A stretch of 64,000 bases of DNA from Mycobacteriales bacterium (GTDB lineage: Bacteria > Actinomycetota > Actinomycetes > Mycobacteriales > SCTD01), in NCBI GenBank assembly GCA_040902655.1, contig JBBDWV010000056.1:1-64000 (forward strand). Reading direction: 5' to 3'. Positions 44,274 to 52,964 of the stretch are shown piece after piece. The notes below the pieces were generated by a model. That model was not told the DNA's origin. It did not search any database and saw only the letters and a program-made list of their open reading frames with translations. The position numbers were made by a program, and so were the translations under genes. Position 1 is the first letter of the stretch, and every line of letters begins with the position of its first letter.

Positions 44274-45956
44274 TCAGCCCGCCGGTTGGTTGGGCTCGGC
44301 CGGCTCGGCGTTGCCCACGACCAGATGACGCTTGTTGCCGGTCACCCCGCACGGGGGGCAGCCCGGCGTGTAGGCGAACCCCTGGAACTTCTCCGCATCG
44401 ACGAAGCTGACCTGCTCGGGCACGTAGAGCGAGATGCGGGGCAGGTCCTCGGCCAGGATCGCCTGCATCCGGTCGACGAGCTTCCGGCGCTCGGTGGCGT
44501 CGACCATGCTCGACTGCTGCTTGGCGATCTGGTCGAACTCCGGGTTGTCGTAGCCGTGCACGCGGGTGAAGGACGTGCTCTTGGAGGTCGACAGGAACTG
44601 TGGCATCAGCCCCGACGGGTCGCCGGACAGGCCGCCGAAGTGCTGGATGGCCATGGCGTAGGCCCCGCCGGCCCCCCGGGCGTCCGACGTCTGCTGGTCC
44701 ACCGCGTCGATCTGCACCTCCAGACCAACGGCCCGCAGATACTGCTGCACCAGCTGTGCCTGTTGGCTGTCCGGTGCCGCCACCGACAGGGGGATGCGGA
44801 ACGGTGACCCGTCGGGCTTGTCCCGCAGCCCGTCGCCGTCGCGGTCCCGGAGACCGACCTGGTCGAGCAGGGCCGCCGACTTCTTCTTGTCCGACGGATA
44901 CTCCGGCAGGTCCTCGTTCAGGAACGGGTTGCCCGGCCCCAACGCGCCCGCCGGCCCCGGCACCCCTCGCCCGCCGAGCAGCCGCTCGACCATGTCCTCG
45001 CGGTCCAGCGCGAAGACGACCCCCTGGCGGAAGGCCTTCTCGTCGTACGGGAAACCGCTGTCGGGGTTGAAGAACAGCGCCAGGTTGAACTCGCCTGGGG
45101 CTGTGAGCACCTCGAACTGCTCGGCCAGGGCGTCGTACTGGACCTGCGGGACGAGGGCGTTGCCGGCGCTGGCCGCGTCGATCTCGCCCCCCTGCAGCGC
45201 CAGCAGCGGGTCGGCGACCGGCACGATCTGGAACTTCTCGACGTGGGCCTGGCCGAGGAAGAAGTCCTCGTTCGCCTCGAAGTTGAAGCTGTTGGTGGTC
45301 AGGTCGAACGTCTCCAGCTTGTACGGCCCGGAGCCGATCAGCGACTCGGGTCCCTGGAAGCGGGCCGGGTCGGTGACGTCCGCCCAGATGTGCTTGGGCA
45401 CGATGCCGAAGCCGAACGTGCCCGCGATGTCGGTCAGGAAGCTGGGCCGCGCGTTCTTCAGCGTGATCACGACGGTGCCCGGGTCCGGTGCCTCCACGCT
45501 CTCCAGGTAGTCCACCCCCCGCCCGACGCCGGTCTGGGCGCCGGGGCCGGAGAGGTTGTAGTCGAAGGTGAACACGACGTCCTCGGACGTCAGCGGCTTG
45601 CCGTCGTGGAAGGTCACGTCGTCGTGGAGCGTGAAGGTCCACGTCTTGCCGTCCGGCGAGGACGACCACGACTTCGCCAGCCACGGCTTGGGCTCCCCGG
45701 TCACATCGGGAAACGCCAACGTGTCGAACAGGTAGGTGGTGACCAGCTTCCCGGGACCACGGATGGAGGCATACGGCGTGGGGTAACCGCCGCTCTGCTT
45801 GTTGGCGGCGACCCGGAGCGTGATCCGCTCGTTTTCCGGTGCCGCGGTCGTGGTCCCGGACCCGCCGGCCTCCGTCCCGTTCCCACTGCTGCACGCGGTG
45901 GCGGTCACCACCAGCACGACCGCCGTCGCCGCGAGACGGAAGTTCAGAACGGGCAT
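44274..45956 (-). CDS. Family 5 ABC transporter substrate-binding lipoprotein
   Basis: A 560-residue SBP-bac-5 protein: signal ATAVVLVVTATACSSGNG with lipobox Cys, then YLFDTLAFPD, LAKSWSSSPDGKTWTFTLHD, VTFHDGKPLTSEDVVFTFDYN, all characteristic of dipeptide/oligopeptide/nickel binding proteins. A CPPCG motif lies near the C-terminus (TPGCPPCGVTG). It is the promoter-proximal gene of a minus-strand operon: binding protein, methyltransferase, double ATPase, FmdE. It is divergent from the alpha/beta hydrolase at 46152, with 195 bp between. Confidence 0.88.
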   Translation of the reverse strand: MPVLNFRLAATAVVLVVTATACSSGNGTEAGGSGTTTAAPENERITLRVAANKQSGGYPTPYASIRGPGKLVTTYLFDTLAFPDVTGEPKPWLAKSWSSSPDGKTWTFTLHDDVTFHDGKPLTSEDVVFTFDYNLSGPGAQTGVGRGVDYLESVEAPDPGTVVITLKNARPSFLTDIAGTFGFGIVPKHIWADVTDPARFQGPESLIGSGPYKLETFDLTTNSFNFEANEDFFLGQAHVEKFQIVPVADPLLALQGGEIDAASAGNALVPQVQYDALAEQFEVLTAPGEFNLALFFNPDSGFPYDEKAFRQGVVFALDREDMVERLLGGRGVPGPAGALGPGNPFLNEDLPEYPSDKKKSAALLDQVGLRDRDGDGLRDKPDGSPFRIPLSVAAPDSQQAQLVQQYLRAVGLEVQIDAVDQQTSDARGAGGAYAMAIQHFGGLSGDPSGLMPQFLSTSKSTSFTRVHGYDNPEFDQIAKQQSSMVDATERRKLVDRMQAILAEDLPRISLYVPEQVSFVDAEKFQGFAYTPGCPPCGVTGNKRHLVVGNAEPAEPNQPAG

Positions 45957-46151
45957 GGTTGCTGGCCTCCGGTGACAGGGCGCGCCGCCCGCGGCTCCGG
46001 GTGTACGACGCCGATGAGGTGCTGCGGGTATGTGTAGAGCAGCGGCCGCAGCGTGTCAGTAGATGTCGAGGGCACCTAGTCGAGCCAGCTCACCCATGGC
46101 AGCGGAAACTGCGACAGGATGCCGCGACCACGTCGCAGGAGGAGGAACCGG

Positions 46152-47219
46152 ATGATCCAGAACGACTTCTACACACCCGAGGTGCAGGGTGCCTACGAGC
46201 TGCACGACATCGGGGACTTCACGCTCGAGGAGGGCGGGACGATTCCCGGCCTGCAGCTGGCCTACGCGACGTACGGCCAGCTCAGTCCGGCCAGGGACAA
46301 CGCCATCCTCATCCCGACCTGGTTCAGCGGGACACACCAGACGTGGGAGCAGGCCTACATCGGCCCCGGTCGCGCCCTGGACCCTGCTCACTGGTTCATC
46401 GTCGTCGTCAACCAGATCGGCAACGGCCTGTCCACCTCGCCGCACAACAGCGACGGGCCGGTCGCCATGTCGAAGTTCCCGAACGTACGGATCGGTGACG
46501 ACGTCCGCGCGCAGCGGCAGCTGCTCACGGACCTGTTCGGCATCGAGCGGCTCTCCCTGGTCGTCGGCGGGTCGATGGGGGCCCAGCAGACCTACGAGTG
46601 GGCGGTGCGCTACCCGGAGATGGTGCTGCGGGCGGCTGCCCTGGCCGGCACGGCGCAGAACACCCCGCACGACTTCCTGTTCACCAAGACCCTCATGGAC
46701 GCGATCACCTCCGACCCCGGCTTCCAGGGCGGCGAGTACTCCTCGCACGAGCAGGTCGCTGCCGGGCTGCGACGGCACGCCGACATCTGGGCGGTCCTCG
46801 GGCTGTCGACCCAGTTCTGGAAGACGGAGTTCTGGCGCGGCATCACCGTGGGCGACACCAGCTTCTCGACGATGGAGGAGTTCCTGGAGGGCTTCATCGA
46901 GGCGGTGTTCAGCCAGATGGACCCGAACGCGCTGTTGACGATGGCGTGGAAGTGGCAACGCGGAGACGTCGCCCGCAACACCGGCGGCGACCTCGCCGCG
47001 GCCCTGGGGCGCATCACGGCGAAGACCTTCGTCATGCCGATCGACGAGGACATGTTCTTCCCGGTGCGGGACTGTGCCGCCGAGCAACAGCTCATCCCGA
47101 ACAGCGAGTTGCGGGTGCTGCCGAGCATCGCGGGTCACTTCGGGCTGTTCGGCTTCGAGCAGACCTACCTCGACGCGGTCGACCGCAACCTCTCCGAACT
47201 GCTCGCCGCCGAGGCCTGA
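46152..47219 (+). CDS. Alpha/beta hydrolase, MetX-like acyltransferase family
   Basis: A 355-residue protein of the homoserine-acetyltransferase-like group: ATYGQLSPARDNAILIPTW, the nucleophile elbow VVGGSMGAQQTYEWA, acid in VMPIDEDMFFPV and catalytic His in SIAGHFGLFG. The fold is shared by MetX and by amidases or hydrolases acting on other substrates; no methionine-pathway gene is nearby, so MetX function is doubtful. The ATG at 46152 follows AGGAGGAGGAACCGG; upstream frame extension to 46119 is unlikely. A hairpin terminator lies 10 bp after the stop. Confidence 0.78.
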   Translation: MIQNDFYTPEVQGAYELHDIGDFTLEEGGTIPGLQLAYATYGQLSPARDNAILIPTWFSGTHQTWEQAYIGPGRALDPAHWFIVVVNQIGNGLSTSPHNSDGPVAMSKFPNVRIGDDVRAQRQLLTDLFGIERLSLVVGGSMGAQQTYEWAVRYPEMVLRAAALAGTAQNTPHDFLFTKTLMDAITSDPGFQGGEYSSHEQVAAGLRRHADIWAVLGLSTQFWKTEFWRGITVGDTSFSTMEEFLEGFIEAVFSQMDPNALLTMAWKWQRGDVARNTGGDLAAALGRITAKTFVMPIDEDMFFPVRDCAAEQQLIPNSELRVLPSIAGHFGLFGFEQTYLDAVDRNLSELLAAEA

Positions 47220-47228
47220 CCGGTTGGC

Positions 47229-47254
47229 GGGCCGTGCAAAGTCACGCACGGCCC
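47229..47254 (+). terminator. Hairpin terminator after the alpha/beta hydrolase
   Basis: GGGCCGTGC (47229-47237) and GCACGGCCC (47246-47254) are perfect complements with an eight-base loop, 10 bp beyond the stop codon. Confidence 0.7.
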
Positions 47255-47267
47255 ACGCGGGCAGCGA

Positions 47268-47344
47268 CATGTGCCGCACGGCGGCTGTACACCACAGGTC
47301 AACATTTCCAGATTCTTGACCTGTGGTGTACGTCGCCCGACAGC
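47268..47344. repeat. 77-bp dispersed palindromic element, copy 2
   Basis: Same element as at 13684-13760. Arms here are 16-bp perfect: GTACACCACAGGTCAA (47287-47302) and TTGACCTGTGGTGTAC (47316-47331), 13-nt spacer. It lies between the alpha/beta hydrolase terminator and the ssrA terminator, with no gene reading through it. Confidence 0.85.
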
Positions 47345-47450
47345 CCACACGTCTCCGGAGCGGCACACCGTGCCCATGCCCCGCAGCGACCGTCGCTCGT
47401 GACGGCTACCTCCTGGCCGTCCGGGACCGGGACGGAGGCGGCAGGGACGG

Positions 47451-47493
47451 CGAAAGCCCCGGCGGGAGCACAGGCCTCCGACCAGGGCTTTCG
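47451..47493 (-). terminator. ssrA terminator
   Basis: CGAAAGCCC (47451-47459) and GGGCTTTCG (47485-47493) form a nine-bp stem about 25 nt past the tmRNA 3' end. It has the position and composition of a tmRNA terminator. Confidence 0.7.
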
Positions 47494-47518
47494 TCGTCTA
47501 GCGATCGTGCTGTCTCAG

Positions 47519-47882
47519 TGGAGGTGGCGGGAATCGAACCCGCGTCCTCCGGTACCTCAGCAGGGCTTCTCCGGGCGCAGCTGGCTGTGCTTTTCTCGGC
47601 CCTCCCGATGCCGCCAGCAGCTCGGGAACGGGCCCAGCCACGGTGGTTCACCACCCGCCCCCGTGGCCAAAGCGGGTGGTGGTCCTCCTAGCGATGCCAG
47701 GTCCCGGGCCGGAGGCTCTCCCGGGCTGACAGCGACGCTCTAGCTAGGAAGCGAGAGCGTACGCGCGCGGACTGGTGTCGGCGCTTGATTTTTTTGCGAC
47801 GTTGTTGGTTAACGAGATCATCGTCGCCTTCCTCGGCCCGCTTCACCTGCCTCGACATCCGAAGTCGAGACCTGTCACCCCC
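47519..47882 (-). ncRNA. ssrA: tmRNA
   Basis: Read on the minus strand, the 5' end GGGGGTG (47882 downward) pairs with the 3' end CACCTCC (47526-47520) plus discriminator A at 47519; the T-arm is ACGCGGGTTCGATTCCCGC. CCA is not encoded. The 5' portion has the D-like GGTCTCGACTTCG. The tag frame starts at GCA 47797 and stops at TAG 47744: AKKSSADTSPRAYALAS. The YALAS end is a normal degradation signal. smpB lies 3 kb away on the same strand. The RNA rescues stalled ribosomes. Confidence 0.95.
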
Positions 47883-47969
47883 TTCGTGGTGCTACGACAA
47901 GAGTAACGCCGGGCGGGACGGGATCGTGCCCGGCGGCCGTACCCGTCCGGGGCCCCGTGGGCGCAGCGG

Positions 47970-50000
47970 TCAGGCGCCGACCACCGCACGCAGGTGCCGC
48001 ACGCTCTCCGCGGTACGTGGTACGGGCACCGGGTGACGGCGCACCTGAAGACCCAGCGCCTTGCGCAGGTCCTCGGCCGGCATCGGGACGCCGAGGTGGT
48101 AGCCCTGCGCCAGGTCGCAGCCCAGCTCGCGCAGGGTCACGAGCAGCCGCTCGTCCTCCACGCCCTCACCGACGGCCCGCGCACCCAGGCTGTGGGCGAG
48201 CTGCACGGTGGCCCGCACGAGGGCGCGGTCGCTCTCACGGGTCGCCGCGCCCGCCACGAAGCTGCGGTCGATCTTGACCTCGTTGACCGACACCCGCTGC
48301 AGGAAGGCCAAGGAGGAGTAGCCGGTGCCGAAGTCGTCGACCGACAGCTGCACACCGAGGGCGCGCAGGCCGGACAGCACCTCCTCGACCACGTCGAGCT
48401 CGCTCATCATGGTCGTCTCGGTGATCTCGAGGATCAGTCGCGCGGCCGGCAGCCCGTGGCGCAGCAGCACCCGCCGGACCTGGTCGGGCAGCTCGCTGTC
48501 GAGCAGGTTCCGTGCCGACAGGTTCACCGACACGGTGAGGGCGACGCTGCCCGCCGACCAGCTGGCGCATTCGGCCACGGCCTTCTCGAGGACGACCATC
48601 GTGAAGTCGCCGACCAGCCCGGAATGCTCGAGGACGTCGACGAACTCCCCTGGAGCCAGCAGCCCCCGGCGGGGGTGCTGCCAGCGGACGAGCGCCTCGG
48701 CCCCCCTGGCTGCACCGCTCTGCAGATCGAACTGTGGCTGGAAGTGCACCACCAGCTGGTCCTCGGCCAGCGCGGCGCGGAGCTCCGCCACCAGCGCCGG
48801 CCGGTGCAGGCTCGACGGGTCCCGGTCCGCGCGGTAGTGCGAGAACGAGCCCCGGGAGGACTTGGCCTGGTACAACGCGACGTCCGCCCGCTGCAACAGC
48901 TCCTCGAAGCAGGAGGCGTCGTCGGGGTAGCAGGCCACCCCCACGCTGCCCTCGACGGACAGGTGCAGGCCGTCGAAGCTGACCGGCTGCGCGAGCATGT
49001 CCAGCAGGCGGACTGCCACCGCATCGGCGTGCCGGGCCGCCGGCAGCCCCTCGATCAGGATGCCGAACTCGTCGCCGCCGAGCCGGCAGACCGCCACGGC
49101 CTCACCCATCGAGGACAGGATGCGCTGGCCGACCCGCTGCAGGAACAGGTCGCCCGCGGCGTGCCCCAGGGTGTCGTTGATCTCCTTGAAGTGGTCCAGG
49201 TCGACGATCAGCAACGCGCACTGCCGTCGAGGTCCTGCGGCCGCCAGGGCGATCTCGGCCCGGTCGTGCAGCAGGGCGCGGTTCCCCAGCCCCGTCAGAA
49301 CGTCGTGCGAGGCCTCGTGAGCCTTCGCCGCCGCGTGCAGGCACATCGCGTCGTAGAGCCGCGCGTTCTGCATCGTTCTGCTGACGGCGTAGGCGAAGGT
49401 CCGCAGCACGTGCAGTTCGCGCTTCTTCAGGACGGTGAACTCGCGGAAGCCGACCCGCAGCGTGCCGACCGCGCCCTGCGGCCCGTCGAGCGGCGCGGAG
49501 TAGAAGACCTGTGCGGATCCTGCGTCTGCCGACCGCGCCGGCCGCGCATCCGTCGGACGGCACAGCTCCTCGTCCAGCCCCTGGGACGTGCCGCTGTAGG
49601 TCATGGCAGGCGAGGTCGCCGTCCTGTGCAGAATGATCTCGGCCCAGTCAGCCCCCAGCATCGACGTCAGCCGGCCGATCGCGACCGCTGCAACCTCCGC
49701 GGCGTCGAGCTGGTTCAGCTCCCGCGCCGCCTTCTCCAGCTGCTGCCAGACGTCCCGCTCCTCGAGGGCGTGCAGGTAGCCGCGGTAGGCGATGCCCACG
49801 AGGGCGAGCAGCGGCGGCAGGACGACCAGAGCCGACCGGCTCCACAGAGCCAAACCCATCACGGCCACACTGATCGCGATGTTCCCGACGCAGATGAGCA
49901 GGAGCAGCAGCCGGCGTCTGCGGAGACCGTCGTGGAACGGCAGCTGTTCGGCGAGAACGGCCGGCGGCGGCCCGGCGGCGCTCGCGGACAGGTGGGACAC
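47970..50000 (-). CDS. GAF-GGDEF-EAL membrane signalling protein (second copy)
   Basis: A 676-residue protein with two membrane helices near the N-terminus (LLLLLICVGNIAISVAVMGL, LVVLPPLLALVGIAYRG), a GAF-like region (about 90-220), an intact GGDEF (CRLGGDEFGILI, about residue 310) and EAL domain ([25 protein letters not shown]). Both sites look active, so it may synthesise and degrade c-di-GMP. It is a paralogue of the protein at 32385-34910, but with a shorter membrane part. Confidence 0.88.
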   Translation of the reverse strand: MSHLSASAAGPPPAVLAEQLPFHDGLRRRRLLLLLICVGNIAISVAVMGLALWSRSALVVLPPLLALVGIAYRGYLHALEERDVWQQLEKAARELNQLDAAEVAAVAIGRLTSMLGADWAEIILHRTATSPAMTYSGTSQGLDEELCRPTDARPARSADAGSAQVFYSAPLDGPQGAVGTLRVGFREFTVLKKRELHVLRTFAYAVSRTMQNARLYDAMCLHAAAKAHEASHDVLTGLGNRALLHDRAEIALAAAGPRRQCALLIVDLDHFKEINDTLGHAAGDLFLQRVGQRILSSMGEAVAVCRLGGDEFGILIEGLPAARHADAVAVRLLDMLAQPVSFDGLHLSVEGSVGVACYPDDASCFEELLQRADVALYQAKSSRGSFSHYRADRDPSSLHRPALVAELRAALAEDQLVVHFQPQFDLQSGAARGAEALVRWQHPRRGLLAPGEFVDVLEHSGLVGDFTMVVLEKAVAECASWSAGSVALTVSVNLSARNLLDSELPDQVRRVLLRHGLPAARLILEITETTMMSELDVVEEVLSGLRALGVQLSVDDFGTGYSSLAFLQRVSVNEVKIDRSFVAGAATRESDRALVRATVQLAHSLGARAVGEGVEDERLLVTLRELGCDLAQGYHLGVPMPAEDLRKALGLQVRRHPVPVPRTAESVRHLRAVVGA

Positions 50001-50106
50001 GGCTTCACCTCAGGTCGGGTCATACACCAGCAGCTCCACACATCGTGACCGACTCATCGCGTTCTGTGCATAGCTGGCTGGGACTGCCCGGCCTGACCCG
50101 AAAGAA

Positions 50107-50922
50107 CTACAGCCCGAGCAGGGCCGCCGCGTTGTCGTGCAGCACCCCCCGCAGCCACGCCTCACCCAGGTCGAGCCGCACCAGCGCCTCGATCTGGTGC
50201 GCGAAGTCGTACGGCGTGTTCGGGAAGTCGCTGCCCAGCAGGACCCGTGGGCCGACCTCCAGCAGCCGCGGCCGCAGCTCCGCCGGGAACGGCATCCGGG
50301 CCTCGGTGAAGTCCGTGAAGGCCATCGTGGTGTCCAGGTGGACCCGCTCGTAGCGGTCGGCGAGGTCGAGGAAGTCGGCGTACTCCGGCATCCCGAGGTG
50401 CGCGATGACGGCCGTCAGCCGCGGATGCCGGGCCAGCACCTCACCCATCGGCCCGGGGCCGGTGAACCGCCCCGGCACCGGGCCTCCCCCGCAGTGCACG
50501 ACCACCGGCACACCCGCCTCGGCCAGCTGGCCCCACACCGGGTCGAGCAGCGGATCACGCGGGTCGTACGCCCCCACCTGCAGGTGCGCCTTGACGATGC
50601 GTGCCCCACCAGCCAGGGCGTCGCGCACGTAGGCCGGTGCCTCGGGCTCGGGATAGAAGGTGGCGGTCTGCAGGACGTCGGGGTGGCAGGCTGCGAAATC
50701 GGCCGCCCAGGCGTTGAGCCAGCCGGCCATGCCCGGCTTGTGCGGGTAGACCAGCGACGGGAAGGCCCGCAGGCCCAAGGCCCGCAGCCGGTCGAGCCGG
50801 TCCTGCTCGTCGGTCCGGTAGGTGATCGGCCACGGGCGGCCGACCAGCGGCCCGGCGGCGTCGAAGTACGCCCAGACCTTGTCCATCACGTTCTTCGGCA
50901 TGAAGTGGACGTGCAGGTCCAC
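50107..50922 (-). CDS. Amidohydrolase-family protein (TIM-barrel)
   Basis: A metal-dependent hydrolase of the amidohydrolase-2 type: VDLHVHFMPKNVMDKVW (HxH metal site at the start), VKAHLQVGAYDP, VVVHCGGGP, TAVIAHLGMPEY and LGSDFPNTPYD with the final Asp. The substrate is unknown; relatives include aminocarboxymuconate-semialdehyde decarboxylases. The strand before DLHVH is normally longer, and a CTG codon at 50982 ([17 protein letters not shown]) overlapping the smpB stop may be the real start; GTG 50922 is the first standard one. Confidence 0.75.
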   Translation of the reverse strand: MDLHVHFMPKNVMDKVWAYFDAAGPLVGRPWPITYRTDEQDRLDRLRALGLRAFPSLVYPHKPGMAGWLNAWAADFAACHPDVLQTATFYPEPEAPAYVRDALAGGARIVKAHLQVGAYDPRDPLLDPVWGQLAEAGVPVVVHCGGGPVPGRFTGPGPMGEVLARHPRLTAVIAHLGMPEYADFLDLADRYERVHLDTTMAFTDFTEARMPFPAELRPRLLEVGPRVLLGSDFPNTPYDFAHQIEALVRLDLGEAWLRGVLHDNAAALLGL

Positions 50923-50978
50923 CAGCCCGGGCAGGCCGAGGTCCCGCCAGAGTGCGGGGACGTCGGCGTCGTGCAGCG

Positions 50979-51509
50979 TCAGTGCCGGCCCCGCTTGAGC
51001 GCCCGCCCCATGGCGTTGCGGATCTCCTTCTGGGCGTCGCGCTCAGCCAGCACCTGCCGCTTGTCGTGCGACTTGCGGCCGCGTCCGAGCGCCAGCTCCA
51101 CCTTGGCCCGCCCGTCCTTGAAGTACAGCGACAGCGGTACGAGGGCCAGCCCACCCTCACGGGTGCGCATGGCCAGGGCGTCAATCTCCTTCTTGTGCAG
51201 CAGGAGCTTGCGTGGGCGGCGCGGCGCGTGGTTGTTCCAGGTCCCCTCGGTGTACTCCGGGATGTGCGCGCCGAGCAGGTAGATCTCGCCGTCCTGGACA
51301 CCGGCGTAGGAGTCGGCCAACGAGCAGCGGCCCTGGCGCAGCGACTTCACCTCCGTGCCGGTGAGCACCAGCCCGGCCTCGAGGACGTCCTCGATCGAGT
51401 AGTCGTGGCGGGCCTTCTTGTTCTGCGCGACCAGCTTGTTGCGGCCGCCACGGGTGCCGTCCGGCGGGCCCTTGGCCGGGTTGCGGCTCTTGGCGGATCC
51501 CTTGGTCAC
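50979..51509 (-). CDS. smpB: SmpB, tmRNA-binding protein
   Basis: A 176-residue protein: [58 protein letters not shown], and the C-terminal [13 protein letters not shown] tail needed to enter the decoding centre. A basic N-terminal extension is typical of actinobacteria. Works with the ssrA RNA at 47519-47882. Confidence 0.95.
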   Translation of the reverse strand: MTKGSAKSRNPAKGPPDGTRGGRNKLVAQNKKARHDYSIEDVLEAGLVLTGTEVKSLRQGRCSLADSYAGVQDGEIYLLGAHIPEYTEGTWNNHAPRRPRKLLLHKKEIDALAMRTREGGLALVPLSLYFKDGRAKVELALGRGRKSHDKRQVLAERDAQKEIRNAMGRALKRGRH

Positions 51510-51518
51510 CGCCCGAGT

Positions 51519-52928
51519 CTACGGCGGGTCGACGTAGTCCAGCGGGTCCACCGGGTAGCCGTCCAGACGCACCTCGAAGTGCAGATGCGGACCCGTCGAG
51601 TTGCCCTCGTTGCCGATCTCGCCGACCTTCTGACCGCGGACGACGATCTGCCCCTCGCGCACGTCGAGCGAGCCCATGTGCGCGTAGGCGCTGGAGAGAT
51701 CCTTGCCCTTCACGACCCCGTGGCTGACCACGACCAGGGTGCCGTAGCCGCCGGCATAGCCGGCGTAGGTCACCACGCCGGGGTCGGCCGCGCTGACCCG
51801 GGCGCCCATGCCGCCGCCGATGTCGATCCCGGCGTGGAAGCGGCGGTCGCCGTAGATCGGGTGCCGACGGTAGCCGTAGCGGCTGGTCAGCCGGCCGGGC
51901 GCAGGCCACAGCATCCGGCCGTTGCGTGGCTGGCCGGCACTCCCGCCCCGAGGTGCCGGCTTGCCGGCCTTGGCCCGCCGCTTGCGTTCGGCCTCGGCCG
52001 CCGCGGCCTCGGCCGCTGCTTTCCTCGCCGCTGCGGCCCGGGCGGCGGCGGCGCGGGCGGCGGCAGCGCGGATCCGCTCCGCCAGCGCCTTCGATGCAGC
52101 CTGCGCCGCCTGGTAGTCCCGCAGGTCGGCGGCCCGGTGCTGCTCGGCGCTGACCAGTACGGCCTTGCGCTGCTCGATCAGCCGCTCGAGCCGGGCGGCC
52201 GCCTGCTCGGCTTCGACCGCGACCTGACGGGTGCGGGCGGCGCCGGCGTCGGCGGCCGCGCGGGCGCGGTCCAGCTCGCGCTCGTCGGCGGCCAGCTCGG
52301 CCTGCGTGCCCGCGAGGGCCAGCCGGTCGCGGTTCAGCTGCGCCAGGCTGTCGTTCCGGAAGCGGAACACCGAGCGCAGCATGCTCGCGCGCTGGACGGC
52401 GTCGTGCGGTTCGCCGGCCTCCATGACGTCGCGCAGACCGGCGAGCCGGCCCCGCTGGTAGGCCCGGCGGGCGAGCCGGCCGACGTCCTCCCGGCCCTGG
52501 TCCACCCGCTTGCCGGCCGCCGTCACCCGCTTCTGGGCGGCCTCCCGAGCGGCCTCGGCGCGGCGCAGCGAGGCTGTGGCGGCGGCGGCCTTCGCGCGCG
52601 CGCCGGCCAGCTCACCCTTCGCCCGGGCGACGTCGCTGCGGGCGCCGGCGAGCTGGGCGACCACGGTCCGCAGGGCGGCCGCGGCGGCCTGTACCTGGGC
52701 GCCGGAGTCCTCGAGGTCGCCGGCGGCCTCCTGCTCCCGCAGGCGCAGCTCCTCCAGGCTCTGCCCCGACGGCGGTGCAGCGACAACCGCCCCGGTGGCG
52801 GTGGCGGTGGCACTGGCGGAGGTGCCGGGTACGAGCAGCAACGGCAGCCCGCTGACCAGCAGCAGGGCGAGCGCCGATCCCCGGCGCGTCCGCACCGGGC
52901 GGCGCCCGGGGGAAGCAGGGACGTCCAC
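51519..52928 (-). CDS. Peptidoglycan hydrolase, coiled coil plus M23 domain
   Basis: A 469-residue exported protein. After a signal peptide (ALALLLVSGLPLLLVPG) comes a long alanine-rich coiled coil (about 60-320, including KAAAATASLRRAEAAREAAQ), then a C-terminal M23 lysostaphin-type domain with the zinc-site RFHAGIDIGG and HLHFEV. In actinobacteria the gene follows ftsEX, and the hydrolase is activated at the septum by FtsX through the coiled coil (RipC/EnvC-like). Start at ATG 52928. Confidence 0.85.
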   Translation of the reverse strand: MDVPASPGRRPVRTRRGSALALLLVSGLPLLLVPGTSASATATATGAVVAAPPSGQSLEELRLREQEAAGDLEDSGAQVQAAAAALRTVVAQLAGARSDVARAKGELAGARAKAAAATASLRRAEAAREAAQKRVTAAGKRVDQGREDVGRLARRAYQRGRLAGLRDVMEAGEPHDAVQRASMLRSVFRFRNDSLAQLNRDRLALAGTQAELAADERELDRARAAADAGAARTRQVAVEAEQAAARLERLIEQRKAVLVSAEQHRAADLRDYQAAQAASKALAERIRAAAARAAAARAAAARKAAAEAAAAEAERKRRAKAGKPAPRGGSAGQPRNGRMLWPAPGRLTSRYGYRRHPIYGDRRFHAGIDIGGGMGARVSAADPGVVTYAGYAGGYGTLVVVSHGVVKGKDLSSAYAHMGSLDVREGQIVVRGQKVGEIGNEGNSTGPHLHFEVRLDGYPVDPLDYVDPP

Positions 52929-52964
52929 AAGATCATGCCTAACACGGGACCGGTGAAAAGTTGG

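Noticed and set aside
47994-50048. Long open frame on the plus strand opposite the GGDEF-EAL gene
   Set aside because: Its translation has no domain features and is the GC-driven shadow of a strongly supported minus-strand gene.
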